Part shown: positions 1-12,149 of the stretch, piece after piece | Layout of the letters: each line of letters begins with the position of its first letter | How positions within the stretch are numbered: position 1 is the first letter of the stretch | Assembly: GCF_000327385.1 (NCBI RefSeq) | Contig: NW_008709146.1 | Coordinates: forward strand, 2,064,440 to 2,128,439 | DNA from: Lottia gigantea | Lineage: Eukaryota; Mollusca; Gastropoda; Lottiidae | Reading direction: 5' to 3' | DNA: 64,000 nt | Made by a program: the position numbers and the translations under genes | Notes under the pieces: model-generated | Databases searched by the model: none | What the model was told of the DNA's origin: nothing | Seen by the model: only the letters and a program-made list of their open reading frames with translations

Positions 1-2510
1 AAATTAACACTTCATGTGAATATCCAACAACTGTGGTTAATGCACAGCAAAAGTGACCATCCGTCAAATGCCAATCAGGCGTGGCTCTGTCCGACAAATG
101 TGGTTATGATAAGCAAATGTGGCATTCCTACAGGTGTAGCATATGGCCTACAGATGTGGTACAGAATTCAGCAACTGTGTCATGTATGCATCAAATGTGA
201 ATATCCAACAGCTGTGGTTTATGCCCAAGCAGGTGGCCATCCACAAATGCCAATCAAGCATGGCTCTGTCCGAAAAATGTCACAGACTCCCAGCAACAGT
301 GTCCCTGCCCTGTCCGCCTATGTCGACGTATGTCCAACAAACATGGTACCCCCCTGAATGTAGCTGTCCGACAAATGTGCTCTTGATTAGCAAAATATGG
401 CATTTCTACAGATGCAGCAAATGGCCTACAGATGTTGTCCAGAATTCAGCAATTGTGTCAAGAATGCATCAAATGTGAATTTGAACCCTCTCAAGGAATT
501 GACAAAATGAATAGTGTCAGATTTATAAGGTTTCTAATATTTGCCGTAGGACACATGACACCACCTTCGAGGATCATGCAGCAAAGTGGTCCCCTCACCT
601 ACTGCATGACCACTTCCAGAGTGCCATGCTGACCGACCATCCAATTTAGCAAATGGCAATACCCAATTTATCCCTACTGTGAGAGGGAGATTTCCTAAAA
701 TTAACACTTCATGTGAATATCCAACAACTGTGGTTAATGCACAGCAAAAGTGACCATCCGTCAAATGCCAATCAGGCGTGGCTCTGTCCGACAAATGTGG
801 TTATGATAAGCAAATGTGGCATTCCTACAGGTGTAGCATATGGCCTACAGATGTGGTACAGAATTCAGCAACTGTGTCATGTATGCATCAAATGTGAATA
901 TCCAACAGCTGTGGTTTATGCCCAAGCAGGTGGCCATCCACAAATGCCAATCAAGCAATGTCACAGACTCCCAGCAACAGTGTCCCTGCCCTGTCCGCCT
1001 ATGTCGACGTATGTCCAACAAACATGGTACCCCCCTGAATGTAGCTGTCCGACAAATGTGCTCTTGATTAGCAAAATATGGCATTTCTACAGATGCAGCA
1101 AATGGCCTACAGATGTTGTCCAGAATTCAGCAATTGTGTCAAGAATGCATCAAATGTGAATTTGAACCCTCTCAAGGAATTGACAAAATGAATAGTGTCA
1201 GATTTATAAGGTTTCTAATATTTGCCGTAGGACACATGACACCACCTTCGAGGATCATGCAGCAAAGTGGTCCCCTCACCTACTGCATGACCACTTCCAG
1301 AGTGCCATGCTGACCGACCATCCAATTTAGCAAATGGCAATACCCAGTTTATCCCTACTGTGAGAGGGAGATTTCCTAAAATTAACACTTCATGTGAATA
1401 TCCAACAACTGTGGTTAATGCACAGCAAAAGTGACCATCCGTCAAATGCCAATCAGGCGTGGCTCTGTCCGACAGCAAATGTGGCATTCCTACAGGTGTA
1501 GCATATGGCCTACAGATGTGGTACAGAATTCAGCAACTGTGTCATGTATGCATCAAATGTGAATATCCAACAGCTGTGGTTTATGCCCAAGCAGGTGGCC
1601 ATCCACAAATGCCAATCAAGCATGGCTCTGTCCGAAAAATGTCACAGACTCCCAGCAACAGTGTCCCTGCCCTGTCCGCCTATGTCGACGTATGTCCAAC
1701 AAACATGGTACCCCCCTGAATGTAGCTGTCCGACAAATGTGCTCTTGATTAGCAAAATATGGCATTTCTACAGATGCAGCAAATGGCCTACAGATGTTGT
1801 CCAGAATTCAGCAATTGTGTCAAGAATGCATCAAATGTGAATTTGAACCCTCTCAAGGAATTGACAAAATGAATAGTGTCAGATTTATAAGGTTTCTAAT
1901 ATTTGCCGTAGGACACATGACACCACCTTCGAGGATCATGCAGCAAAGTGGTCCCCTCACCTACTGCATGACCACTTCCAGAGTGCCATGCTGACCGACC
2001 ATCCAATTTAGCAAATGGCAATACCCAATTTATCCCTACTGTGAGAGGGAGATTTCCTAAAATTAACACTTCATGTGAATATCCAACAACTGTGGTTAAT
2101 GCACAGCAAAAGTGACCATCCGTCAAATGCCAATCAGGCGTGGCTCTGTCCGACAAATGTGGTTATGATAAGCAAATGTGGCATTCCTACAGGTGTAGCA
2201 TATGGCCTACAGATGTGGTACAGAATTCAGCAACTGTGTCATGTATGCATCAAATGTGAATATCCAACAACTGTGGTTTATGCCCAAGCAGGTGGCCATC
2301 CACAAATGCCAATCAAGCATGGCTCTGTCCGAAAAATGTCACAGACTCCCAGCAACAGTGGCCCTGCCCTGTCCATCTATGACGACGCATGTCCAAAAAA
2401 ACATGGTACCCCCCTGAATGTAGCTGTCTGACAAATGTGCTCTTGATTAGCAAAATATGGCATTTCTACAGATGCAGCAAATGGCCTACAGATGTTGTCC
2501 AGAATTCAGT
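1..2510. repeat. 697-bp higher-order satellite, four copies
   Basis: Four head-to-tail copies begin at 1, 698, 1379 and 2060, so the spacing is 697, 681 and 681 bp. The second and third copies each lack a different segment of about 16 bp. The first three copies are otherwise nearly identical; the fourth diverges after about 2380 and stops near 2505. Each unit is itself composite: a ~181-bp block starting at about 17 recurs in diverged form at about 199 with an insertion of roughly 100 bp, and 476-697 is single-copy within the unit. Open frames of 60-150 codons recur with the period on both strands and match no family, so they are treated as non-coding. The array may extend beyond the left edge. 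Confidence 0.93.
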
Positions 2511-2519
2511 GATTAATGC

Positions 2520-2740
2520 CCAGCAAGAGTGCTTATCTACCAATACCCATCATCCCAACATCAATATCATATACAAAACTAACAATTATAGGACATGATC
2601 CCTTTCATATTCAGCCCCTAATTCTAAACCAGACTACACTATCATACTTTAATATCATATTCCAAACTAATAATTATAGGACGCCATCCCTTTAAACCCC
2701 ACCCTCTAGTTCTAAACCATTCTATCCTCATCCCTACCTC
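2520..2740. repeat. C-rich ~92-bp repeat units (scattered copies)
   Basis: About two and a half diverged units of the family that forms the array at 5085-5790. Recognisable landmarks are 'aattataggac', 'catccctttaa' and 'ctaattctaaaccag'. They lie between the 697-bp satellite and the pearl-like element, so the left flank of the window is a mosaic of tandem-repeat families. Confidence 0.7.
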
Positions 2741-3080
2741 AATATCATTTATTTTTCAATTTTTATCATTTTCATTAGGGATCATTCATGGGTGGTTACA
2801 AACACTCACAAAGTTTCACCGAAATCAGTCAATAATTGTGCCATCTACAGTGTTTATGTGCAATTCAAGAACAAGGGCAATAACTCATACCAAAAATTTC
2901 TAGATTTTTCTGATTTTTAATAGGATTCATCCTAGGGTGATTACTAACACTCATACCAAGTTTCGTCAAAATCCGTCAAGAATTGCGCCTTCTAGAGTGT
3001 TTACAATTAATTGTGGAAGGACGGACAGACATTGGTGATGGCAATATACGACCCCATTTCATGTGGGCGTATAAAAATTA
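2740..3080 (-). mobile_element. pearl-like (Helitron-like) repeat element, incomplete
   Basis: Read on the minus strand, it begins with 'tttttatacgcccac', then a 'gtctgtccgtcc' tetranucleotide-type tract, then two tandem core units of about 150-175 bp. Each core carries a version of 'cttgacggattttgacgaaac' split by one or two differences and 'ggtatgagtgtt'. The same left end, in the opposite orientation, opens the element at 41578. Known pearl elements of molluscs have a conserved left end, a short tetranucleotide microsatellite and a variable number of ~160-bp cores; the assignment rests on that architecture. No right end is visible, because the copy runs into C-rich repeats. It has no coding capacity. 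Confidence 0.6.
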
Positions 3081-5084
3081 GTTTTGATGATTACCCGGCA
3101 AGATTACCAAGTGGATGAGCAGAAGAGAAAATTACATAAACTCCCTCAGTTAAGTTTTGATGAAAATGTATTATAATTCATTAGGGACGGATGACTGAAC
3201 CAGGATCTTAATTTGTCTTAATGACAAGGAGTGCAATAACATGTATGTGTATCTATGTATATGTAAATTTCACAAAACATCCAGCAAAGATAGAGCCTTC
3301 TACATGTTTAAATATCCTGTAGTTACTTGCAGTCTTACTACCATGTATCCCTTAAAGATATAGTGTGTGTGTTGGGAGGGAAAAGGGGTTACCTGCTGCA
3401 TGGGATTTTGCACAAGAAAAAAAAGATAACTCACATAACTTTTACACCCCCGTCTGTGTTTTCTCATTGATCTACTTGGACCATCTACCTACAATAATAA
3501 GTGAACATAAGTGATCTATTTTACATACAAATGACTCTTGAGTTTTGATTGACTGATTTTTAAGGAATGTTTGAGGTAATCAAATACAAAAGACTTCAAA
3601 AGTAAAGGATAGTAAGCCAGTAGCAGTGTTTTCCAAGGGAGGCCACGGGCAATTCCGTCACTATGTAAAATGACCAAAACAAGATCAAAAGTTGGGGTGC
3701 ACCTGACTCGCCTAAAAAAAAAACCCACTGGCCAGTAGCAGTCGAGTAGGTCTATGTGAATCTGAATAATGGTAGATCTAGTTATATGGAAGGTCAGAGA
3801 TACAGTTATATTGGGATATTAAACATGGTTTAAAGATTGAAGAAATAGAAGTAATATATTTTGCAGCTAAAGAATTAAAGTCTGTTCCAAATGAAATATT
3901 TTACAAAAAATTTAATCTTATTTAAGAGAAACTCACCAATTATCAAGATGTTGAAACCTATGTTGTATTTCAAATTGTTCAATTATTAAACTGATATATC
4001 TGAAATAGAACATGTAAAAATTCTAAATTAAAAAAAAAATTAAGGGATATTTCTCTATCAAACAATTATAGAAGTGTATCCCTTTACATATGTATACAGA
4101 CACGGGTCTTTACAACTTCTGGCGCATGGGACCTCCCTTCGAGATCATAGTAGTTTGTTCCCTAATAAAGACGACTCACCATTTAACAGAGTGCTGGAAC
4201 ACAATTTGATTTCTACCAACCGATCATTTTCTAATTGATGAGAACATTTCATATCTGTAATGAATCATTCAATCAGATTAAAATTATGAAACATGAAGGT
4301 TTTGTATCGATTTTCTGCAAGTGACTCCACTTGCCAACCATGATCTGACGAATTTGTTATTTATGTCCTGTTCTGGGACATTTAGTATTACAACCAATAC
4401 TCATTTACATTTAAGTAATGTATGTATCAAATGTTTTGTATGATATAAGATTTCCTTGCTGTATTTGAGGAATTACAGGGAATCTATAGTTTTAAGTGGA
4501 CTCGTAATTGTAGTGTCTTACCATTTTTAAAAAGTATTTATGATTGATGTGCATATATTATGACAACTGTGGATGGTCAATGATTCTAAACAAATCATCA
4601 AAATATAGATAAAGTTTGTTATATAAAGGTAAGTGGATTCACCTGCAAAAAAAAAAAGAACCATAAACATCTGCATTTTAAACATATCAAAAGTTTTTCA
4701 AATTACTTGCATCAGACTCGGAAATATAACAATTACTACCTTGAGTAAAAAGTCCCTTCCACACAAAAATTCACAAGATTACCCCTTGCTTGAGCCTAGG
4801 CCTAACAGTTGAAAAACATGAGAAATAATTCAAGTTATTTTCAGTCTAGGAAAGTTAATTATAAAATAAAAACTCACCAAAAAGAAATGATTTGCCAAAA
4901 GCGATTTAAACTCTGCATACTGATAACTTTTCTAAACTGCTGTAACTGAAAAAAGAATAACATTTTAAGATGTGAAAAGGTTACTTCACTATTAAAGGGC
5001 TGTCGTATTTTTATCATAAATCACAAGTCAAATATCTGAATTCTCACAATAAGAAAACTACATAGATATGATCTAATAACAATC
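3081..5084. other. AT-rich intergenic DNA, no gene seen
   Basis: About 2 kb with short A/T runs and no convincing exon. The longest open frames (for example 3516-3728 on the minus strand) have no family resemblance and no supporting splice structure. No tandem repeat beyond short homopolymers was noticed. Confidence 0.6.
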
Positions 5085-5790
5085 CCCATCCCCTAATTCT
5101 AAACCAGTCTACTCTAATACCTGCCTTAATACCTTGTTCTAAACTAATCTACTCACATCCCTACCTAAATACATTGTTCTAAACTAACAATTATAGGACA
5201 CCATCCCTTTCATACCCCACTCCCTAATGTGAACCAGTCTACTCACATCCCTTCATTAATATCTTCTATTAAACTAACAATTATAAGACACCATACCTTT
5301 AATGTCACCATTCCCTAATTTTAAATCATACTACCCTCATCCCTACCTTAGTATCATGTTTGTAACTAACAAATAGCCTATAATACACCATTCCAATAAT
5401 ACACTCACCCCCTAATTCTAAACTAGACTACCCCCATCTTAACTTAAATATCTAGTTTTAAGCTGAAACAATTATTGGACACCCTTCCTTTAAAACCCCA
5501 CCCCCTAAATCTAAACCAGAATACCTCATCCCTACCTTACTATAATGTTCTAAATTAATAATTATAGGACACCATCCCTTTAAAACCCCACCCCCTTATT
5601 CTAAACCAGAATACCTCATCCCTACCTTAATATAATGTTCTAAACTAACAATTGTTGGACACCATCCCTTTACAACCCCACCCCCTTATTCTAAACCAGA
5701 ATACCTCATCCCTACCTTAATATAATGTTCTAAACTAACAATTATAGGACACCATCCCTTTAAAACCCCACCTCCTTATTGCCCGTTTTT
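5085..5790. repeat. ~92-bp tandem array
   Basis: About seven head-to-tail copies of a C-rich, G-poor unit. The landmark 'aacaattataggac' or a variant recurs at roughly 5180, 5275, 5369, 5465, 5548, 5643 and 5735, giving a period of 90-96 bp. The last three copies are the most alike, consistent with recent local amplification. Related scattered units occur at 2520-2740 and 6240-6420. No coding potential. Confidence 0.88.
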
Positions 5791-7800
5791 ATAAGCCAAA
5801 TCAAACACATTTCATTTAAAATTTGAAACATACTACCGGTAGTAAATTGACTGCATCCCATCCACGATTCTTATTTTTCCGAAATAATTTCAAGTGGTTT
5901 TAAAAACAAGAACCACAGAATGTCTTGTTGACTTGCTGAATATTAATTTTATTTTCGAAAATTGCATGGAATCCCTTGCTATGTTCGATGCACGGTGCCT
6001 TCTCCATGTCGTGACTATCATATAAAAACACATTAGATATGTCTGGAACGAGAAATCGAATACACCTTTCTCGCTTACTCTATTTGCAGGCATATGCCCC
6101 CTCCCCCCACCCCCACAATGAAAAGGCATTTGCATGAGGGCAGGTGCATTGTTTTTAAATTTTAAGTACATCATTCAATAGACTCTCACAGCTAGGCTGC
6201 CTGTGGGAGAATACGCCGAGATTGTCCTCGATTTCGACGAATTTTTAGGCCTGAACCCACCCCCTAATTTTAAACTAGACTACCCTCATAGAACCGTAAT
6301 ATCACATTCTAAACTAACAGAACACATTCCCTTTCAAACCCCACCACCTAATTCTAAACAAGACTTCCCTCATCCCTATATTAATATCATTTTCTAAACT
6401 AATAATGAAATCCCTTTAATACCACCACTCCCCAGCAATTAAACAATCTAACGCTCTATGGATGGGAATAAAACCAGACCTTAATCCTTTTTGTTACAGA
6501 CTGCATGTTAAAATCAGTTGGTTGCCGAAAAGAGTAGGCTAAAACCCTGGCCTGGCAAAATTTCCCTCATTGCACGTTTTCATAAGCCAAATCAAACGCA
6601 GGATGTAGGTTCTAAAACACTATTTCGTTTAAAACATACTGGTAAATTGATTGCATCCAATTCACGATTATCATTTTTCAGAAATAATGAAATGAGCTAT
6701 TCAAGGTATACATGCCTCGCAATTCTATTAAAGTAAAACAGGGCGTTTAATGACGTCACTTTCACAATCACTGTAGATATTATTAAGCAAATTCTGCAAG
6801 AGTGACGTCAAAAAGGGCCTAGTTTTAGTAGATTTTGGATTACAGAGGTCTGACTAAAAATTGTAATGGTACAAATCGATGCTATCAGTGTCCCTGATTC
6901 CAGTTTAGAAAACCTATTTGTATTCCTTTTAAGATTCCAATCATACTTTTGAATGAAGAAAATAGCTTACCCTCTTCTGAATAAGTGTCCAATATTTGTC
7001 ACTCCTTCCAAAAGTGTGATTTGTCATGGTTTTATCCCTTATTTTATAGAAATATCACAAAATAATCCAAAACCATCCATAATAATACAGAAAATATTAC
7101 ATAAATTCACAGATATAAGTCACAGAAATAGTCGAAATAGTCCCAAACCATTCAGAATAATACATAATACATCAATTATGTAAGAATAAGTCACAGTTCA
7201 CAGTTATTGATCTGAATTACCGTTATGAAATGCAAATTCTGGAAATGGTACATTAAAGCGGTAATTTTACGTTCAATTCCTCCCACTTTTTGACTGACAA
7301 TTTGAATTTCAGCCAATCAGCAGCCAAAATTCTATATCCACGTGCTCTTCGTGTCAACTCTTCCCGCCAAAAATTGTTTTGACGTTTCTGATGGTTTTAA
7401 ACTGTCACTTTCTCATCAAGTATTTAAAAGTTGATAAATTATTAAAGGAAAAGAACCACCAACATTTCAGAATGGCTGGTTGAAAGAACTTTGAATCGAG
7501 ATGCTGGACTTAAATTTCCTTTTTAAAGTCTGAAATCTATTCAAAAAACATTTTGATCAACGAATAAAGTATATTTTGTTAAGTTAACGGGGGAAAAAAA
7601 TGCAAAACCGACATGTTTGTGTAGTATATTACACGGAAGGGGACCTTTAATTCTGAACAGAACTCATAACATGATTGCTAGATTCGCGCCAAATATTATC
7701 CCAAATTTATAGGGATATAGTTGTTAGTGTTACTGTTACAATAAAAATTCGCCTTTTCTAACTTTTAGGCCTAAATCAGGCTACCTTCAAAGAAGATAAT
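5791..7800. other. intergenic DNA with scattered repeat units and two CRE-like palindromes
   Basis: Holds two diverged units of the ~92-bp family (about 6240-6420), a C-rich run at about 6100-6118, and two perfect TGACGTCA palindromes at 6751-6758 and 6803-6810. The segment 'cccgttttcataagccaaatcaaac' type sequence near 5784 recurs near 6575 in altered form, so part of this stretch is a degenerate duplication. No exon could be supported. Confidence 0.55.
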
Positions 7801-7812
7801 TAAGATTTTTTA

Positions 7813-8360
7813 ATGTGGGTCAAACGTTTTGGTGACACAGTAAAGTCGACAATTGAAAGCCCTGTTCTGATAATGATGGATGGTCATTACTCTCACACCA
7901 AAAACTTAGAAGCCATTAACTATGCCCGACGTAATGGAATTATTATGCTGTCTCTACCACCCCACACAACTCATAGATTACAACCCTTGGATGTTAGTTT
8001 TTTCAAACCATTACAAACTTATTATAACCAAGCAATTGGTAGCTGGATGCAAGACAATCCTGGAAGGGGTGTGACTCAATTCATAGTTTCGAAACTATTT
8101 TCCACAGCTTACATCAAAGCATCTACAATGCCAACTGAATGGTTTTGCTAAATGTGGTATTTGGCCTTGTTGAAGAACAAGTATTTTGTCCATCAACTTT
8201 AAACAACCAATTGATTGATGTTGTACCCACCCAGGAAAACCAAGCAGTTGCGGTTGCAGAAGAAATTGTTCCGTCTACCTTTAAGGAAACCCAATTAAAC
8301 CCAAGTAAATGGCTTTTGTTCCCAAGGCACTCATTCTTACCGACCCTACGCCCCTAACAG
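7813..8360 (+). pseudogene. broken pogo/Tigger-type DDE transposase (C-terminal part)
   Basis: The 113-codon frame at 7813-8151 carries the C-terminal catalytic half of a DDE_1 (pogo/Tigger/Jerky, Tc1-mariner superfamily) transposase. The motif 'LIMMDGHYSHT' holds the second catalytic Asp and 'LPPHTTHRLQPLDVSFFKPL' is the conserved block before the third. The N-terminal DNA-binding part is missing; a stop lies shortly upstream. A frameshift near 8145 separates this frame from the expected continuation 'NGFAKCGIWP', which soon meets a stop, and a further shifted frame follows at 8139-8357. It is a plain DNA-transposon relic. Terminal inverted repeats and a target-site duplication were not found. 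Confidence 0.85.
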
Positions 8361-8469
8361 TGGCTTTTAAGCAAAACATTTTCATAATTTGATGTAACTT
8401 GTTAAGCAATTTTGTCTTTTCTCTGATTTTGCAACATTATTTAACTATGATGATAGTTCTCTTAGTTCA

Positions 8470-8720
8470 CTTAGGGCCTACTGTTCACATGAGAATTCAT
8501 ACTAGAGAGAAACTTCATCAATATGATGTTTGTAAAAAGCGTTTTACCCGATCAAATAAAGTGAATGTTCTCATGAGAATACATAGGCTACTGGAGAGAA
8601 ATCTCACTAATGTGATGTTTCTAAAAAGCGTTTTACTCTGACAGTCTTTTTGAGCACATGAGAGTTCATACTAGAGAAAAACCTTACCAAGGCCATATTT
8701 GTAAAAACTACAAAAAGTCT
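8470..8720 (+). pseudogene. decayed C2H2 zinc-finger tandem remnant
   Basis: Three degenerate C2H2 units spaced about 84 bp apart. Each has the finger linker 'MRIHTREK' or a decayed version, and a 'VCKKRFTRS'-like strand-turn. Only the first has both the Cys side and a partial His side; several zinc ligands are lost and the frame is broken after 8641. It lies directly downstream of the transposase remnant. It could be a decayed end of a host zinc-finger gene or a captured exon; it is not a working protein as it stands. Confidence 0.7.
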
Positions 8721-9040
8721 ATCTCTATTGTGGAGTAGTTGAGAATTTTAAATTTTTATTGTGAAATGCCTATTTCAAGTAGGCTACCATTATAATTCGA
8801 CAGTGGTTTGGAATTGACGTCATTTGCCTCATACTACGATACATATCGCGATATAATGGAATATTTAGTTCACATTGAACATTCGCCATTCATTCGTGAA
8901 AATTCTGCGTTCATCAACCAATGAACTCAAAAAATCTACATTCAATCCATAAATAATTGTTTGAGTATATGAGTGGTCCGAGTTTGTTATGACATGCAAT
9001 GTCATAGTCAGGGGTTCGGACTACATTTTCGTCTCCATTT

Positions 9041-9071
9041 TCTCGCGAGACCACTAGCGTGCGCATGCGCA
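9041..9071 (+). promoter_or_regulatory. FCHO core promoter: BANP-type and NRF1-type palindromes
   Basis: TCTCGCGAGA at 9041-9050 is a perfect copy of the metazoan CGCG promoter element bound by BANP. TGCGCATGCGCA at 9060-9071 is a perfect NRF1 palindrome. They lie 83 and 53 bp upstream of the FCHO start codon at 9124, in a local CpG-rich patch inside AT-rich DNA. A full CRE palindrome, TGACGTCA, lies at 8815-8822. Such pairs typically mark dispersed-start housekeeping promoters; transcription start near 9075-9110 is inferred, not seen. Confidence 0.75.
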
Positions 9072-9123
9072 ATTAGTCTAAATAAACGCCATTTTCTAGG
9101 AGTACAAATGTTATTCTTAAAAA

Positions 9124-12100
9124 ATGACAACATTTGCTGATCATTTTTGGGTATGTGACATGAAATATTAATGCATATTGTCCAAATGATACATTAGTCG
9201 AATCTTATTTAATTTCCCTCATTGAAATACCAGCCAGCTCTTTACAACTTGATATGAAGTAAAGGGGTGTGTGTCAAACCGAAATTTTCAATCTGAGACA
9301 AGTTTCACAATATTTTTCCCTAATTTGCTTCACCTCTGGCGTCTCGATCAGAAGCCAAAACACTACTCATATGAGTGAAGCATTTTCACCACCCAGTCCA
9401 TAGCCATACTAATTCATATGGTGTAGCTTGTTTACTTATTACAAATTTATAATTTCTGTCTGACACTGACGTTTTCTTATTAGGCCTAACTGTAGTCAGT
9501 AGTCTTATTTGAAGACTTCTTAAAAATATTGAAAACATAATATGAATATATTATTAGTTTTATACACTTCTTTTATTTGGGTAGATTTAATCTTTAATCT
9601 TCAAATAACAAGTCTAATCAGTAATATGCTTGCAGCAAACAAGTGTAGTAAAGAGACAAGTTTGGCCAAATTGATATTAATATTACCACAACCATAGTCT
9701 AAAACTGAAGAACTAAAACTTTTGTAACTTCGTGTCATTTCTACTTTGCTGTAAAATATTGTTATTTTGCTCTTTGTTTTTGTATTTTATTATATAGATT
9801 ATTTAAGTTTAGTTTAAATAGCTTGTTTCTTTACTTCCCAGGGTGAGAAAAACAATGGTTTTTATGTTTTATACCACAATCTAAAGAATGGTCAGACTTC
9901 AAGTAAAGACTTGATAGAATTCCTCAGAGATGGGTAAGTGTGGATGTTACTTAATTCAAATTATAATACTACTGAATAAGGTTGAATCCCATTCATTGTG
10001 ATCGATCATTAATCAAAATGAATTCTTATCCAAAAGCATTTAATATAATGAGATATGAATTAATTGATATCTGGATATTCAATATAATTTTTTATTTGTA
10101 GATGCCAAGTTGAAGAACAATACAGTAAACTTCTTACAAAGTTGGCCAAGTCTGCTGCAAACTGTGCACAAGTTGGGTAAGTTTTGTTATAATTACTTTA
10201 GTAAATTTTGATGTTGATAATAATGCTATTTCATAATTTATGATATACGGTACTCTGTAAGCACTATTAGCCATCTTGTAAATAAAGTACTGGTAGTTAG
10301 AAGCCTGAAGCTATTAGGATGAAACATTAACGATTTTCTTTAATTTAACAGGACCTTTGCTCCATTTTGGAATTTGTTGAAATCATTGGTAGAAAAGTTG
10401 GCCAGTCTTCACATGCAGTTAGTTCATACATGGTCTGATCTTATTAAAGATATTATCAGATACAATGAAGATCAACATAAACGGCAGAAGACTGTAAGTA
10501 GGATTCTCCAATGGATATTTATAAAATACAATAAATTCTAACAGTACAGAAATGCACGCATTGACATAAAACTCAGAGATGTAAGACTTCTGGCCCTGTA
10601 TTCTCGAAATGATCTTAGCGCTAGGACGTCCTAGTTTCTCATCTTCTAACATTGATTCTAGGACATCCTAGAGCTAAGGATGGAAATGGGTTGCAGATTA
10701 ATTTCTTAATTTAACGCTACGCTTCTACGCTTCCCAAAAATTCCGGAAATCAATTCAATGGTCACTTACATCTCTGCAAACTCCAAGCATTGTCTTTTTG
10801 GAGGATATATAAGCTAAGAAAAAAGTAGAAACGAATGTATGACAAACCTTCCTATCTCACATAATGATTCCATGCTTACTTTATATCATATTGTGTAGAT
10901 GAAAGAAGGTGAAGCTGGTACATCAGAAACAGTTCAAGCTATTCAACAAACCACAGTAGCTGTTCATAAGGTAAGCTTATATTTTAATAGTATTCATTAG
11001 GGGTCATTATAACAGAAGGTTTCTGGCATTTGCCATTAGAAGTAAAACAATCAAATTTTTCCATTTTTGATTTTCAGGCCAAAGAATTGTATCACACAAG
11101 GTGCCTTGAATTAGAAAGATTAAAACGAGATAATGCCACACAGAAAGATTTGGACAAGGCAGAGACAAAGAAAAAGAAAACCTGTAGGTTTGATATGATT
11201 ACTGCTTGAGTTTTTTTGTATTTGTAAACGATGAATAAAGTACTTTTTTATTTCTATTTACATCTTCCACAAATATTATCTATTATATTTTACATTTTCA
11301 CTTTTGTCAAGCAATGTTTTAGTGTCGTACCAGTTCGACAGTGAATGAATGTGTATTGAAAGACTGTGTTGTTTTGTGTCATACCATGTTGAAACAGGTT
11401 GTGTTGGATCTGGTGTATACATGCATTAAGTCTATATAAATATTCATATTTTAGGTGATGAGTATAGAGGTTTAGTAGAAAAATACAATAATATTCGAGT
11501 AGAGTATGAAAAGAAGATGACAGATTCTTGCCATGTAAGTAATTTAGAAACATCAATGCCTAACCTTATCTCATAAAAAATAAGAAAGAAAGGAAAATGA
11601 GTTTTAATTTTATTAACTTATCAATGACAAAATTGTCCAGCTGTCTCTGTAATGTAAAAAGGGAGGTAACCATTTTCACTTTAACTTTAAGCTATGCTTT
11701 TTTCATTACAGCATTTTCAAGAAGCAGAAGAAGAACATGTTTGTCAAATGAAAGATTTTATAGACACATATACTAAATCTTGGGAAAATCAACATGTTTT
11801 GATTGGACAAGTAAGTTGATGTTTTGGTGCCATTTATGAATCTCACATTGTCACAAAATTTGTCAGTAATGAGGATAGATGGTGTTTTCAAGGTCACCAG
11901 ACTTTCACACGCTGACCATGATTTGTTCCAAGTAACCAAGCAAACGATGTTGTGTAAAGATTTCAAATTTCTAACCGACAGGTGATCCTCTATGAACATG
12001 TCTGATTGCATGTTTGAAATTATTGAGCCTTTGATGAACTTTTTCAATTTAGGTACATACAGAATTTAAGCGAACCTGTGATGATTTAACTGTACAAAGA

Positions 12101-12149
12101 TTATTTGAAACATTTATACAAAATAAAACAACTGGTAAAGAGAAACCTG
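9124..12149 (+). other. FCHO2: FCHO F-BAR domain exons (residues ~1-263)
   Basis: Nine exons encode the crescent-shaped F-BAR dimerisation and lipid-binding domain. Family landmarks in order are 'FW' plus 'GEKNNGF' across the first splice, '[18 protein letters not shown]', a Lys/Arg-rich helix 'KRQKT' before 10494, '[18 protein letters not shown]', and 'TTGKEKPG' at the end, equivalent to the vertebrate 'GTGKERPG' that closes the domain. Basic residues on the concave face appear retained. The first intron is the longest here (about 690 bp). Confidence 0.9.

Noticed and set aside
16-2598. Many 60-150-codon open frames on both strands
   Set aside because: They recur with the 697-bp satellite period, are broken by the small deletions between copies and match no family.
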